64,000 nucleotides of DNA from Mycobacterium parmense (GTDB taxonomy: Bacteria > Actinomycetota > Actinomycetes > Mycobacteriales > Mycobacteriaceae), in contig NZ_AP022614.1 of NCBI RefSeq assembly GCF_010730575.1, forward strand, positions 1,054,001 through 1,118,000, in the 5' to 3' direction. The first letter of the stretch is position 1; each line of letters begins with the position of its first letter. Position numbers and translations under genes: made by a program. The notes beneath the pieces are model-generated. The model had not been told where the DNA came from, did no database searches, and worked only from the letters and a program-made list of their open reading frames with translations. Positions 26,328 through 35,202 of the stretch are shown piece by piece.

Positions 26328-27554
26328 ATGCCCGAGGATCTACAGCAGTTGCGGAACCAGCTGGTCGACGGGCTGCGAGAGTCGGGCCACGTGACCAGCG
26401 AGCGGGTGGCTTCGGCGTTTCGCACTGTCCCCAGGCACTCGTTCGTGCCTGGCGTTGAACCGGAGCGCGCGTACCGGGATGAAGCACTAGTCATCAAAAG
26501 TGACGCGAACGGCGTTCCGATCAGCTCGTCCTCTCAGCCGGCGATCATGGCCAGAATGCTGGAACAGCTCGATGTGCGGCCGGGTCATCGCGTGTTGGAA
26601 GTCGGCACGGGAAGCGGCTACAACGCGGCGTTGCTGGCCCATCTTGTCGGCGAGACCGGAGCAGTGGTGTCGGTCGACATCGACGTTGATCTCGTCGAGG
26701 ACGCCTGCGCTCGCTTGACCGAGTGCGGCTTGTCGACGGTGACGGTCGGCTGCGGTGACGGCAGTCTGGGCTGGGCCGAGTGCGCCCCCTACGACCGCGT
26801 CATTGCCACTGTCGGAGCGTCGGACATATTCCCCGCGTGGGTCGCCCAGCTTGCCTCCGACGGCCGGCTGGTGGTGCCGCTGGACTTGCGCGGCCCGCAG
26901 CGCTCGATTGCCTGGCAGCGAGTCGGTGATCATCTGGAAAGCGTGTCGGTGGTCAGGTGCGGGTTCATGCGTTTGCGCGGCGCGTTGGCCGGCCCGGAGC
27001 CTATTCGCCAGATCAGTCTCGAACCGCCGGTGTTTATCGGGATGGCCGAACCCCATGACATGGATGGAGATGCGCTTTCCGCGGCGCTGGCCCAGCCGGG
27101 TGCCGAGATTCCCAGCGGCGTTCGCGCCTCGATCGATGAGGTTTTGGATGGGCTCAGCTTGTGGCTGGCGCTGCGCGAGCCCGCGATGGCCTGGGTGTCA
27201 ACGATGGGCGCGGCAGCAGATCGCGCCCTCAACCTGGGTATGTATTACGCAGTCCGGAAACCGGTCAGCCTGGGTGCAGCCGCGCTCATCGGCACCGATT
27301 CCCTTGCCGCACTGGTACGCCTCAACGACCAACACCCCGTCGAACTCGGGGCGCTACCGCTGGGCCCGGACGGTCACCGGCTCGCGCAGCGGCTTGTTGA
27401 CCACATCAACGATTGGAATAGCTGCGCGCGGCCCGGGACAGCCGGACTGCGGGTGTCTGCCTATCCGTACGGCACCGACCCCGCCGCGATCGCCGAATCG
27501 CGCAACACCATCGACAAACGCTACAACCGGCTGGTTCTGACGTGGGCAGCATAG
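26328..27554 (+). CDS. PCMT-type methyltransferase
   Basis: 408-aa protein. The N-terminal half is a protein-L-isoaspartate methyltransferase-like domain: FRTVPRHSFVPG, then ISSSSQPAIMARMLEQL and the SAM motif VLEVGTGSGYNAALLAHL. The C-terminal half (about 200 residues) is an extension found in actinobacterial multi-domain relatives, some of which modify peptides in RiPP clusters. No precursor peptide was recognised nearby. ATG at 26328 is preferred from family N-termini (DLQQLRNQLVDGL); ATG at 26262 is possible. Function beyond methyl transfer is open. Confidence 0.8.
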   Translation: MPEDLQQLRNQLVDGLRESGHVTSERVASAFRTVPRHSFVPGVEPERAYRDEALVIKSDANGVPISSSSQPAIMARMLEQLDVRPGHRVLEVGTGSGYNAALLAHLVGETGAVVSVDIDVDLVEDACARLTECGLSTVTVGCGDGSLGWAECAPYDRVIATVGASDIFPAWVAQLASDGRLVVPLDLRGPQRSIAWQRVGDHLESVSVVRCGFMRLRGALAGPEPIRQISLEPPVFIGMAEPHDMDGDALSAALAQPGAEIPSGVRASIDEVLDGLSLWLALREPAMAWVSTMGAAADRALNLGMYYAVRKPVSLGAAALIGTDSLAALVRLNDQHPVELGALPLGPDGHRLAQRLVDHINDWNSCARPGTAGLRVSAYPYGTDPAAIAESRNTIDKRYNRLVLTWAA

Positions 27555-27797
27555 TTGTCTCGATCGCACTCAAATGCAAACCGGCACAGTCGGACCGGTA
27601 CCGGCGTCCCTTCGTCGGACGGGCAACGCCGCCTCGAGTCGCCGGCTGGGCGGACGTTCGAAGATGGCCGGATCGCGATTGGCTCCGGCGACAAGAAGGA
27701 ACACAGCCGAGCCCTCTTGCACGGTGCGCCCGTCGATGTCAGGGTTTCGGTGGCCACCCCTACCGTCAGCGAGCCTCCTGAATTCCCGGACAATAGG

Positions 27798-28904
27798 TCA
27801 GTCGGGTGCGATCGGCAGACGCGGGCATACCGCGATGTAGGGAATCGCAGGGGAAACCCAGTCACGCCACTGCTTTTGGCTCATGTTTGCGGTGACCTTG
27901 TCACACAGCAGGTCGGGCCACGCCGCGGGTCCGGGCCACACCCGCACCGTCGTGTCGCTGCTGCCGGAGGCGATTTGCCGCCCGTCCGGGCTGATCGCCA
28001 CACTGGTCACCGGGCCGGTGCGCCCGCTCAGGGGGGCGCCGATCTGCGCGCCGGTGCCAGCGTCCCAGATCCGCACCGTCTTGTCGCCGCTGCCGGAGGC
28101 CAGGCGCCGCCCATCGGGACTAAACGCCACACTGGTCACCGAGCCGGTGTGCCCGCTCAGGGGGGCGCCGATCTGCGCGCCGGTGCCAGCGTCCCAGATC
28201 CGCACCGTCTCGTCGTCGCTGCCGGAGGCCAGGCGCCGCCCATCGGGATCAAACGCCACACTGCTCACCCGGCTGCTGTGGCCCCTCAGTGGCGCCCCGA
28301 CTTGCGCGCCGGTGCCGGCGTCCCAGATCCGCACCGTCTGGTCGCCGCTGCCAGAAGCGATGCGCCGCCCATCGGGGCTAAACGCCACACTGAACACCGA
28401 GCCGGTGTGCCCGCTCAGCGGGGCGCCGACCTGCGCGCCGGTGCCGGCGTCCCAGATCCGCACCGTCTGGTCGCCGCTGCCAGAAGCGATGCGCCGCCCA
28501 TCGGGGCTAAACGCCACACTGAACACCGAGCCGGTGTGCCCGCTCAGCGGGGCGCCGACCTGCGCACCGGTGCCGGCGTCCCAGATCCGCACCGTCTCGT
28601 CATCGCCGCCGGAGGCCAGGCGCCGCCCATCGGGGCTAAACGCCACACTGAACACCGAGCCGGTGTGCCCGCTCAGCAGAGCGCCGACCTGCGCACCGGT
28701 CTCGGCGTCCCAGATCCGCACCGTCTCGTCGGAACTGCCCGAGGCCAGGCGCCGCCCATCGGGGCTAAACGCCACACTGCGCACCGTGCCGCCGTGCCCG
28801 CTCAGCAAAGCGCCAACCTGCGCACCGGTCTCGGCGTCCCAGATCCGCACCGTCTCGTCGGAACTGCCCGAGGCCAGGCGCCGCCCATCGGGGCTAAACG
28901 CCAC
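27798..28904 (-). CDS. C-terminal WD40 propeller part of a frameshifted TIR-STAND protein
   Basis: The frame carries about eight WD40 repeats of 43 residues (129 bases), each close to AFSPDGRRLASGS, ETVRIWDAGTGAQ and GAPLSGHTGSV. It then ends in a unique 45-residue tail with QWRDWVSPAIPYI. It has no start signal of its own and continues, in a different frame, the repeats of the upstream TIR-STAND open frame. It is therefore best read as the detached 3' part of that gene. Two repeats near 28.36-28.57 kb are almost identical at the DNA level. Confidence 0.8.
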   Translation of the reverse strand: MAFSPDGRRLASGSSDETVRIWDAETGAQVGALLSGHGGTVRSVAFSPDGRRLASGSSDETVRIWDAETGAQVGALLSGHTGSVFSVAFSPDGRRLASGGDDETVRIWDAGTGAQVGAPLSGHTGSVFSVAFSPDGRRIASGSGDQTVRIWDAGTGAQVGAPLSGHTGSVFSVAFSPDGRRIASGSGDQTVRIWDAGTGAQVGAPLRGHSSRVSSVAFDPDGRRLASGSDDETVRIWDAGTGAQIGAPLSGHTGSVTSVAFSPDGRRLASGSGDKTVRIWDAGTGAQIGAPLSGRTGPVTSVAISPDGRQIASGSSDTTVRVWPGPAAWPDLLCDKVTANMSQKQWRDWVSPAIPYIAVCPRLPIAPD

Positions 28905-31597
28905 ACTGCGCAGCTGCCGGAGGCCAGGCGCCGCCCATCGGGGCTAAACGCAACACTGCTCACCCAGTTGGTGTGCCCCCTCAGCGGGGCGCCGATCGGC
29001 GCGCCGGTCTCGGCGTCCCAGATCCGCACCGTCTTGTCGCTGCTGCCGGAGGCCAGGCGCCCCCCGTCGGGACTAAACGCAACACTGCTCACCCAGTTGG
29101 TGTGCCCCCTCAGCGGGGCGCCGATCGGCGCGCCGGTGCCGGCGTCCCAGATCCGCACCGTCCCGTCGCCGCTGCCGGAGGCCAGGCGCCGCCCCTCGGG
29201 ACTAAAGGCCACACTTTGGACCTCCGAGGGTGTAGGAACGATTTTCAGCGTGGTTTGTCGCATGACTACGGCATTGAGCAGTGCGCTGATATCGGTGTTC
29301 GGCGTGATGGCGGGCGCGGCCAGTATCTGCTGAATCGCCCGCACATCCCCGCCACCTTCCGCGCCGGTAAGCATGGCCTGCCCTTCCGAGGTCAGCTTCA
29401 ACGCGGTGGCGTCGCGGGTGCGCGCGTCGGCCAGGTGCTTGGCGTGGGTGGCCTGGACGAAGCCCACGATCGCCGCAATGGCACCGACGATGGCCACGAC
29501 AGCGACGATGGCGGCATAGCGGGCCCGCGCCCTGGCGTGGCGAAGTTCGGCCTGGCGTCGTTGGTCTTCGGTGGCCTCGCGGAGGTTTTCGGCGTCGCGG
29601 CTGGCGGCCAGGTAGAGGCGGCTGGCGGCGAGGCGATCGCCGAACCCCGACGTGCTCGCCAGGGTTTCGGCGTCGATGAGGCGGGTGCCGGTGAGCAACC
29701 ATGCGGGGTCGCGGTGGTGGGCGGTCCAGGCGGCGGTGTTGCGGTCGATGTCGTCGACGGTTTTGAGGTTCTGGCGCTCCTCGCGCAGCCAGCCGGCCAA
29801 GTCATCCCATTGACGCAGCAGGCTTTCCAACGCCACCTCGACGACGACCTGGCCGTCGCGCTCGTCTCGCACCAGCAGCCGTTTTTCCACCAGCGCGTCA
29901 ATCAACGGCCGGCTCTGTGCCGGCAGGTCGCTGTAGCGGGCGACGCGGCGCATGGGTTGGTCGCTGTCGGGGTTGATGGTGGCCAGCCACGGAATGAACG
30001 CCGCGCGCAACAGCTCGAGCTGGTGGGCGCGCTGGGCCGGGTCGAGGGCCAGAGTCTCCTCGACGGTGGACTGCACCACCCGGCGCATGCCGCCCATCGC
30101 CTCATAATTGGCCAGGCTCAGTTCGCCGGTACGGCCGTAGTCGGCATACAGCCGCGACAGGCTCAAAGCCAACAGCGGCAGCGCGTCGGCGCTACCGGCG
30201 ACGTCGGTGAGCAGCTGATCGACCAAGTCGGCAGCGATCGCCAGCCGGCGACCCGCCTCCCCGGCGCGGGCGGCCGGCCCGGTGATCACCTGCCGGAACT
30301 CGGCGGCCGGCATGGGTTTGAGTTCATCGAACAGCTCGGTGTCGAGGTCCTGAAGGGCGGGGTGGCTCTGCATCACCTCGTAGCGGTCGGTGCGGATGGT
30401 AGCCGCCACGATCAGCCCGACGTCGGCGGCGTTGAGCCGCCGCGAGGCCTCGGCGAGCAGCGCCAGGAACTGATCGGCCTGCGCTGCGGCGTCGGCGGAA
30501 AACAGTTCCTCGGCCTGATCCAGCGGTAACACCAGAGTCGGAGCCGAACTCTCCCGGTCGGCGGCAACGGTCGCTGCGGCCTGGTAGTCCTGGCCGTCAC
30601 CGCCACTGCCACGGCCGGGCGCGGCGCCCTGGTGGCCGCCGGCCGCGTCGCCCTTGAGGCGGGCGAAGGTGACCCGCCGCGCGGCTGCCCCGCGCAGCTC
30701 CACCAGCAGCTCACAGACCCGCTCGGGGTCGTGCAGGCAGGCGGCCTTGATGTCACCCAACGCCACCGCGGGCAGGCCCATCGTGGCACGGGCGCGCTCA
30801 ATGGCGGCCGCGAAACCGTGTGCCCCGGTCAGCGCGTTGCGTTCCGGGCGCACGATGCCCAGCACCGCGAAGCGGCGGTCGTCGCGCTGAAGTCGCGGGA
30901 TCAGCCCGGCCCGCAGAAACGACGATTTACCGCTGCCCGAGGGCCCCAACAGCACAAACAGCGACTTGCGGCCAGACAACTGTGTCAGCAACCGGAACCG
31001 CATGGCGCGCAGCTCATCGACGCCGCGCGCGATGGCGGCGTCACGGCCGAAGAACACCCCGGCATCGACATCCTCGAACGGCTCCCACCCCCGATACGGC
31101 GCCCGGTCGGGCTGATCGCGAGGCGGCCACACGAAAGCCTCGGGACCGATCCCGCTGCCCTCGATGGCTTTCTTCAGCTCATCCAGCGCGGCGGTGTTGA
31201 ACACCACCGGAGGCCCCCCGGCTACCTCGATGCTGGTCTGCGCGCCGCCGCCAAACAGATCACAACGCTGCCAGTGCGAGGTGATGTCGCCAGCCCCGGT
31301 GTCTTCTAGACGCGCAACCAAGATCCGCTTCCCGAACCCCTCGGCGGTGCGAAACTCCACCGCGCATTCCGCCGAGTTCAGCCAGCTCCTCGACAGCAGA
31401 CAGATGAGGTACTCACACCGGGAATTGCTGGTCACCAACTGACCCGCCCAGCGCTCACCCAGACGCAGGCCGGTCTGCGGATCAATATCGAGAAAAATCT
31501 CCCCTGCCAGTTCCGGGCGCTGGTCGGCCAACCACTTCTTCAGCGCCAGCGCCTCGCGATTGTCGCGGCTGGCATGGCTCAAAAAAATCAGCGACAT
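28802..31597 (-). CDS. TIR-nSTAND NTPase-WD40 protein, frameshifted in the third WD40 repeat
   Basis: Large multidomain protein. Residues 1-100 form a TIR domain (MSLIFLSHASRDN, SAECAVEF with a candidate catalytic Glu). Residues about 170-500 form a STAND-type NTPase: FFGRDAAI entry, Walker A GPSGSGKSS at about 218-226, Walker B LVLPLDQAEE. A membrane segment lies near 690-712 (AIVAVVAIVGAIAAIVGFV) and WD40 repeats begin near 790. The frame leaves the repeats at about 28912, after LASGS, and ends in an unrelated tail. The intact gene would run to 27798 (about 1,265 aa). Start at 31597 precedes the TIR fold directly. A signalling or antiphage role is inferred from domain architecture. Confidence 0.85.
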   Translation of the reverse strand: MSLIFLSHASRDNREALALKKWLADQRPELAGEIFLDIDPQTGLRLGERWAGQLVTSNSRCEYLICLLSRSWLNSAECAVEFRTAEGFGKRILVARLEDTGAGDITSHWQRCDLFGGGAQTSIEVAGGPPVVFNTAALDELKKAIEGSGIGPEAFVWPPRDQPDRAPYRGWEPFEDVDAGVFFGRDAAIARGVDELRAMRFRLLTQLSGRKSLFVLLGPSGSGKSSFLRAGLIPRLQRDDRRFAVLGIVRPERNALTGAHGFAAAIERARATMGLPAVALGDIKAACLHDPERVCELLVELRGAAARRVTFARLKGDAAGGHQGAAPGRGSGGDGQDYQAAATVAADRESSAPTLVLPLDQAEELFSADAAAQADQFLALLAEASRRLNAADVGLIVAATIRTDRYEVMQSHPALQDLDTELFDELKPMPAAEFRQVITGPAARAGEAGRRLAIAADLVDQLLTDVAGSADALPLLALSLSRLYADYGRTGELSLANYEAMGGMRRVVQSTVEETLALDPAQRAHQLELLRAAFIPWLATINPDSDQPMRRVARYSDLPAQSRPLIDALVEKRLLVRDERDGQVVVEVALESLLRQWDDLAGWLREERQNLKTVDDIDRNTAAWTAHHRDPAWLLTGTRLIDAETLASTSGFGDRLAASRLYLAASRDAENLREATEDQRRQAELRHARARARYAAIVAVVAIVGAIAAIVGFVQATHAKHLADARTRDATALKLTSEGQAMLTGAEGGGDVRAIQQILAAPAITPNTDISALLNAVVMRQTTLKIVPTPSEVQSVAFSPEGRRLASGSGDGTVRIWDAGTGAPIGAPLRGHTNWVSSVAFSPDGGRLASGSSDKTVRIWDAETGAPIGAPLRGHTNWVSSVAFSPDGRRLASGSCAVWRLAPMGGAWPRAVPTRRCGSGTPRPVRRLALC

Positions 31598-31906
31598 CCC
31601 TGCACAACCTTTGCTCGAGGGACCCAGGTAGCAGCGAGTCAAGTTTGACACCACCGAGCCGGTCTCTGCGGCACAAAGATCGGGTTCTTCGATTTGATCG
31701 ACTACGCCGCCGGTTCGCCGCACGCCATCGTGGTCTCTGCCGAGGCGAAATCGGGCTAGCGGCAACGACATCGATGCGGTTCGCCCCCGGGCCTTGCGGT
31801 CGGCAGGCCGAAGTCTCCGTTGTCGAACGTTCCCGGACGGCCGGTGCGAACGGATGGAGGCTCATGGGCTTTGCCCATGAGCCTCCATCCGGTGACGTGC
31901 AGCAGC
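31598..31906. other. 309 bases between the TIR-STAND gene and the Gly-rich protein, no gene
   Basis: Holds a strong 19-base-arm hairpin (separate entry). A plus frame reading IGFFDLIDYAAGSPHAIVV, then a stop at 31759, may be a gene scrap. Nothing else assigned. Confidence 0.4.
31851..31891. terminator. Hairpin with perfect 19-base arms and a TTT loop
   Basis: The left arm 31851-31869 (beginning CGGATGGAGG) is exactly complementary to 31873-31891, with loop TTT. It lies 15 bases beyond the stop of the Gly-rich protein gene (minus strand), so it could end that transcript. It lacks a T-run on either side. The perfect symmetry and GC content make it one of the strongest hairpins in the window. 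Confidence 0.65.
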
Positions 31907-32212
31907 TCAGCTGATGCAGAGGCCGAATGGGCCCAATGGGCACCAACCCTGCCGGCCACCCCAGCCGCCACCGCCGCCGGGTCCGCCCCAGCCGCGACCA
32001 CCGCCAGGTCCGCCCCAGCCGCGCCCGCCCCCGCCGTGCCAGCCGCCGCCGCGGCCGCCCCCGCCGTGCCAGTCATCCAACTGCGCATGCTGCGCCACGC
32101 CCGCGGTTGGCTGTGGCGCCGGATCGGCGTTGGCGACACCGGCCAGTCCGATGGCCGAAAATCCAAGTGCGCCAGCAATTGCACCTGTACTGACAATCGT
32201 CTTCAGATTCAT
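31907..32212 (-). CDS. Secreted glycine/tryptophan-rich protein
   Basis: 101-aa exported protein. The signal peptide (MNLKTIVSTGAIAGALGFSA) ends near ANADP; then come repeats built from WHGGGGRG and GWGGPGGG, and a C-terminal WCPLGPFGLC with two Cys. Similar Gly-rich secreted proteins with a C-terminal Cys-containing tail occur in mycobacteria; their function is unknown. A hairpin lies just downstream. Confidence 0.75.
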   Translation of the reverse strand: MNLKTIVSTGAIAGALGFSAIGLAGVANADPAPQPTAGVAQHAQLDDWHGGGGRGGGWHGGGGRGWGGPGGGRGWGGPGGGGGWGGRQGWCPLGPFGLCIS

Positions 32213-32583
32213 GATGGTCCCGCTTTCCAGGTAAGGCTTTTGGCTAGAACGTTGGGTCCTCGACCGCAGACATGACGTTAGATAGGCGAGCTATGAATGA
32301 GCTGTCAGACGGCTCAGCGGTATGTGTGCGGCGGCAAGCTCAGGATTCGACTCTCAGCTGGGTATGAACGGTCAACGCGGCCAAAGCCACCGAACTCCTA
32401 CTCTCGATCATTCCCAAATCACTGGCTAGATAAGCATTTTCATGCACTCCCCATTCCTACGTCGACACGATCGCTGACCGGCCCGCAGCGGGGGAGCGGC
32501 TCCAGTTCACCGACGCGGCCGACGTGCACCACCGTTGCCACTGGGATTGAACCTATGTGGGATAGCTATGTATAGTTCCTACC
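32213..32583. other. 371-base divergent intergenic region
   Basis: Lies between the Gly-rich secreted protein (minus) and the MarR gene (plus). Two copies of CTATGT flank ATAGCTAT (32562-32569) within 25 bases of the MarR GTG start. These AT-rich repeats could be the MarR promoter/operator. No gene seen. Confidence 0.45.
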
Positions 32584-33033
32584 GTGGAGGATGCCGATAT
32601 CGAGAGGTTGCGCAAGCAGCTCAAGCTGTTGCAGCGCCGACTGCGACGAGAGGGGCAGCCGGCGGAGGGCGTGTCGCGCTCCGCCCTCCTCGTGCTCGCG
32701 GCGGCCACGGCCGCGGCCGGGGACGTCCACCCGCGATACCTGGCCAACCGGTTGGAGATGACCAGCTCCAACGTGGCCGCTGCGCTGCGCGAATTGGAGA
32801 CGGCCGGCCTGGTCATCCGGGCGAAGGACCCGCTCGACGGACGACAGATTCGGATCCAGGTAACCGATCAGGGGCGGGCCGTTAATGCCCGCCGGCGGGG
32901 CGAGCGCCACTCATGGCTCGGCCGGGCGATCGTGTCCCAGCTCGACGAAGAAGAACAGCAACTACTCCGCACCGCGGGTGAGCTGATCGAACGCATCGCC
33001 GGCTACAGCGTGCCGCCAGCCTCAGGCTCATGA
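32584..33033 (+). CDS. MarR-family regulator
   Basis: 149-aa winged-helix protein. Recognition region HPRYLANRLEMTSSNVAAALRELETAGLV and wing RAKDPLDGRQIRIQVTDQG are typical of MarR. N- and C-terminal helices (LRKQLKLLQRRL, EEEQQLLRTAGELIERI) would dimerise. GTG start at 32584, with little or no leader visible. A cupin protein begins 68 bases after its stop on the same strand and is the likely co-transcribed target. Confidence 0.85.
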   Translation: MEDADIERLRKQLKLLQRRLRREGQPAEGVSRSALLVLAAATAAAGDVHPRYLANRLEMTSSNVAAALRELETAGLVIRAKDPLDGRQIRIQVTDQGRAVNARRRGERHSWLGRAIVSQLDEEEQQLLRTAGELIERIAGYSVPPASGS

Positions 33034-33101
33034 CACGCAAAGACCGTGTGCGGTCGACTCGACGCCCACGCGCCGACCATTCTTAAGCCAGGAGAGCATG
33101 T

Positions 33102-34013
33102 ATGAAAGTCGTTGCCTTCGAAGACGCGCCCTCGACGACACGCCATCGGAACACCCGCCGGGAGGCTACGCGCGACCATGGTGAGTCGCAAGGACGCCGG
33201 ATGCTCGCCGAGGTTGCGCCCGACGGGCTGCGCTTGCATCTCGGTCGCGGCATCCATCACGAAAGCGGGGCACCCTTTCGGGCGCCGCGTCACCACCATG
33301 TTTTCCAGCAGGTCCGATGGTGTGATTCCGGACGGAAAAACTTTGCCCCCGGTCAGTACATCGAGACTGGCGACGTAGCGTACTTTCCCAAGGGCGCCTA
33401 TTACGGCCCGGAGGTCAAGGACGGCGCCTACAGCGGATGGGCGACCCAGTTCGGATTTGGCGACCAACACCAGCTCGGCCCTGACTGGGAGCCCTTCCGT
33501 CGCCAGGCACGCGCGGACCTGCGCGCCCGGGGCACGTTCACCAACGGCCGCTACATCCCCGTCGACCCGGTGACTGGCGTGCGCGGCGAGGAGATGGACG
33601 GCGTGGAGGCGATATATGCACACACCGTGCGACTGAAGTCGCAGGGGCGCGACACATACGTCATCCCGCCCGAGGGCTATCACGCCCCAATCGTGATGCA
33701 CCCGGCGGCCTTCGCCTACTTTCCCCTCGCGCCGGGCGTAGAGATCAAGCGCCTCGGCTGCTTCTACGACCATCCGGGTGAGAACGGCGACACGCGCATC
33801 GCGATGGTCCGGCTACACGAGGGCGGCGTGTTCAGTTTGCGTGCCGACCGCAACCAGATCGGCATGACCACCAGCAATGGCCTGCGCATCAACGACGGCG
33901 ATCGGGCCTATCCGGTCCATACGGCCTACTACAGCCCGATCGGCGAGACGACCGACCTGCGGGGCTCAGACGGTACGGAACTCTACGTCGTCGAGCTGCC
34001 GCGCCAAGATTGA
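33102..34013 (+). CDS. Cupin-fold protein
   Basis: 303-aa protein. Cupin-like metal-ligand regions are seen: RAPRHHHVFQQVRW with Gly-rich turns (APGQYIETGDVAYFPKGAYYGP), and a second barrel-like half (FYDHPGENGDTR, GGVFSLRADRNQIG). A bicupin arrangement is likely. Substrate is unknown; bicupins are often dioxygenases or isomerases. ATG at 33102 has AGGAGAG upstream. It follows the MarR gene and is probably regulated by it. Confidence 0.7.
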   Translation: MKVVAFEDAPSTTRHRNTRREATRDHGESQGRRMLAEVAPDGLRLHLGRGIHHESGAPFRAPRHHHVFQQVRWCDSGRKNFAPGQYIETGDVAYFPKGAYYGPEVKDGAYSGWATQFGFGDQHQLGPDWEPFRRQARADLRARGTFTNGRYIPVDPVTGVRGEEMDGVEAIYAHTVRLKSQGRDTYVIPPEGYHAPIVMHPAAFAYFPLAPGVEIKRLGCFYDHPGENGDTRIAMVRLHEGGVFSLRADRNQIGMTTSNGLRINDGDRAYPVHTAYYSPIGETTDLRGSDGTELYVVELPRQD

Positions 34014-34099
34014 CCCCGGACCTCCCTCTCGCAGACCCGTTGGCCTGCCGCTCGAATCGATTGCGGGGGAGTCCAATACCGTCCGCCGGGGTTTGGGGT

Positions 34100-34996
34100 T
34101 TAGCTGCGCGCCGACAACCAATAGCCCCACCGCTGCTTGTCGACGATGTATTCCTTATTCCGCAAGGCGAATTCGCCGACACTGGTGGGTTTTCTGTTGC
34201 CTATCGTCTCCACCACGTCGTTGGTGCCGGCGAAGATCCCGTTGCGGTAGTCCCGGGCGACGTTCTCGAGGTGCTGGATGGTGTGCTCGTGGAATCCCTG
34301 GCGTCTGAGGTTGTCGGCGAAGGCCTCGATGCTGACCGGCTCGTAAGTGAACGGCACACCGAGCGCGTTGCTGAGTTCCCCGGCGATCTCGAAGTGGTTC
34401 ATCTCCACCGGCCCATACAGCGGGTATTCCTGGCCGTCGTGGTCGTGCGGCTCCTCCAGGATCCCGGCCACGACGTAGGCCTGGTCTTCTCCGGCGATAG
34501 GGGCATGGCGGCCGTCGGCAAACGGCAGCCGCAACGTGTTGTCGGCGTCCAGGAACTGGATGAGCCACTCGGCGAAGAAGGTCGGCTTGATATGGGCCGC
34601 CGGCACCGGAAAGTGGTTGAAGATCCGCTCAGACAGCCAATGTTGGCGCGACGCATTGCTGCCCGCATCCGGCCGGGCCGGTTTTTGGCTCATATTGACG
34701 ACGATCCCGACACCGGACTCGGCGGCGGCCTGGGCGAAGATGGTGGTGGCCTCGACCAGTCCCGGCGCGATCGGGTAGCTGAAGTAGGCGCCGTCGACGC
34801 CGTCGGTCGCGGCGCGTACGGCGGCCAGATCCAGCAGGTCACCGACGACGATCTGGGCGCCGGCCGCCTCGAGTCGATCGGAACGTTTATCAGCCCGATG
34901 CGCCAAGGCACGTACCTCGTGGCCGCGCTCCAACAGCAGGTGGGTGAGGTACTCGCCGACAACTCCGGTCGGCCCGGTCACCAGAAACGTACTCAT
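34100..34996 (-). CDS. NmrA-like NAD(P)-binding oxidoreductase
   Basis: 298-aa atypical SDR of the NmrA/HSCARG type. The cofactor motif is MSTFLVTGPTGVVGEYL, followed by HRADKRSDRL and GDLLDLAAVRAA. It lacks the canonical Tyr-x3-Lys, as expected for this group. The C-terminal half (PVEMNHFEIAGELSNALG) is typical. ATG at 34994-34996 has GAGGAG about ten bases upstream. It lies downstream of an amidase relic and an esterase on the same strand. NmrA-like proteins are redox sensors or quinone reductases. Confidence 0.84.
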   Translation of the reverse strand: MSTFLVTGPTGVVGEYLTHLLLERGHEVRALAHRADKRSDRLEAAGAQIVVGDLLDLAAVRAATDGVDGAYFSYPIAPGLVEATTIFAQAAAESGVGIVVNMSQKPARPDAGSNASRQHWLSERIFNHFPVPAAHIKPTFFAEWLIQFLDADNTLRLPFADGRHAPIAGEDQAYVVAGILEEPHDHDGQEYPLYGPVEMNHFEIAGELSNALGVPFTYEPVSIEAFADNLRRQGFHEHTIQHLENVARDYRNGIFAGTNDVVETIGNRKPTSVGEFALRNKEYIVDKQRWGYWLSARS

Positions 34997-35029
34997 GAAT
35001 GTTGTTCTCCTCGTTGTGTTGTCCGCGTG

Positions 35030-35202
35030 GCAATACTGTCCTCGGCGGGGATGTGGTGGGCACGGACGCGCGACCCGGATGTGGCCGGCACGCCAGCCAT
35101 GTCGTAGATCTCCTTGACCCCGAAAGGGATTCCGTGCAGGGGCCCGCGATATCGCCCGGCGGCGATCTCGCATTCCGCCCGCGCCGCGGCCAAGGTGGCC
35201 AG
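35030..35202 (-). pseudogene. Amidase-signature enzyme, internal fragment
   Basis: A short frame encodes LAAARAECEIAAGRYRG, PLHGIPFGVKEIYDMAGV and PATSGSRV, the segment containing the catalytic Lys (VKE) of amidase-signature enzymes. It runs directly on from the esterase stop. The Ser-cis-Ser-Lys remainder is missing and there is no start. It is a deletion relic between the esterase and NmrA-like genes. Confidence 0.7.

Noticed and set aside
27900..29220. Regular repeats suggesting a CRISPR array
   Set aside because: The unit is 129 bases and codes for WD40 blades; there are no short repeats with unique spacers.
27555..29333. Large plus-strand open frame with repeats of PASQIRTVLS and EARRRPSGLNATL
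   Set aside because: It is the antisense shadow of the WD40 repeats. The repeats and openness follow from the GC-rich repeat on the minus strand, which has the recognisable domains.
28973..30529. 518-codon plus frame opposite the STAND NTPase
   Set aside because: Antisense shadow of a high-GC gene; no motif.
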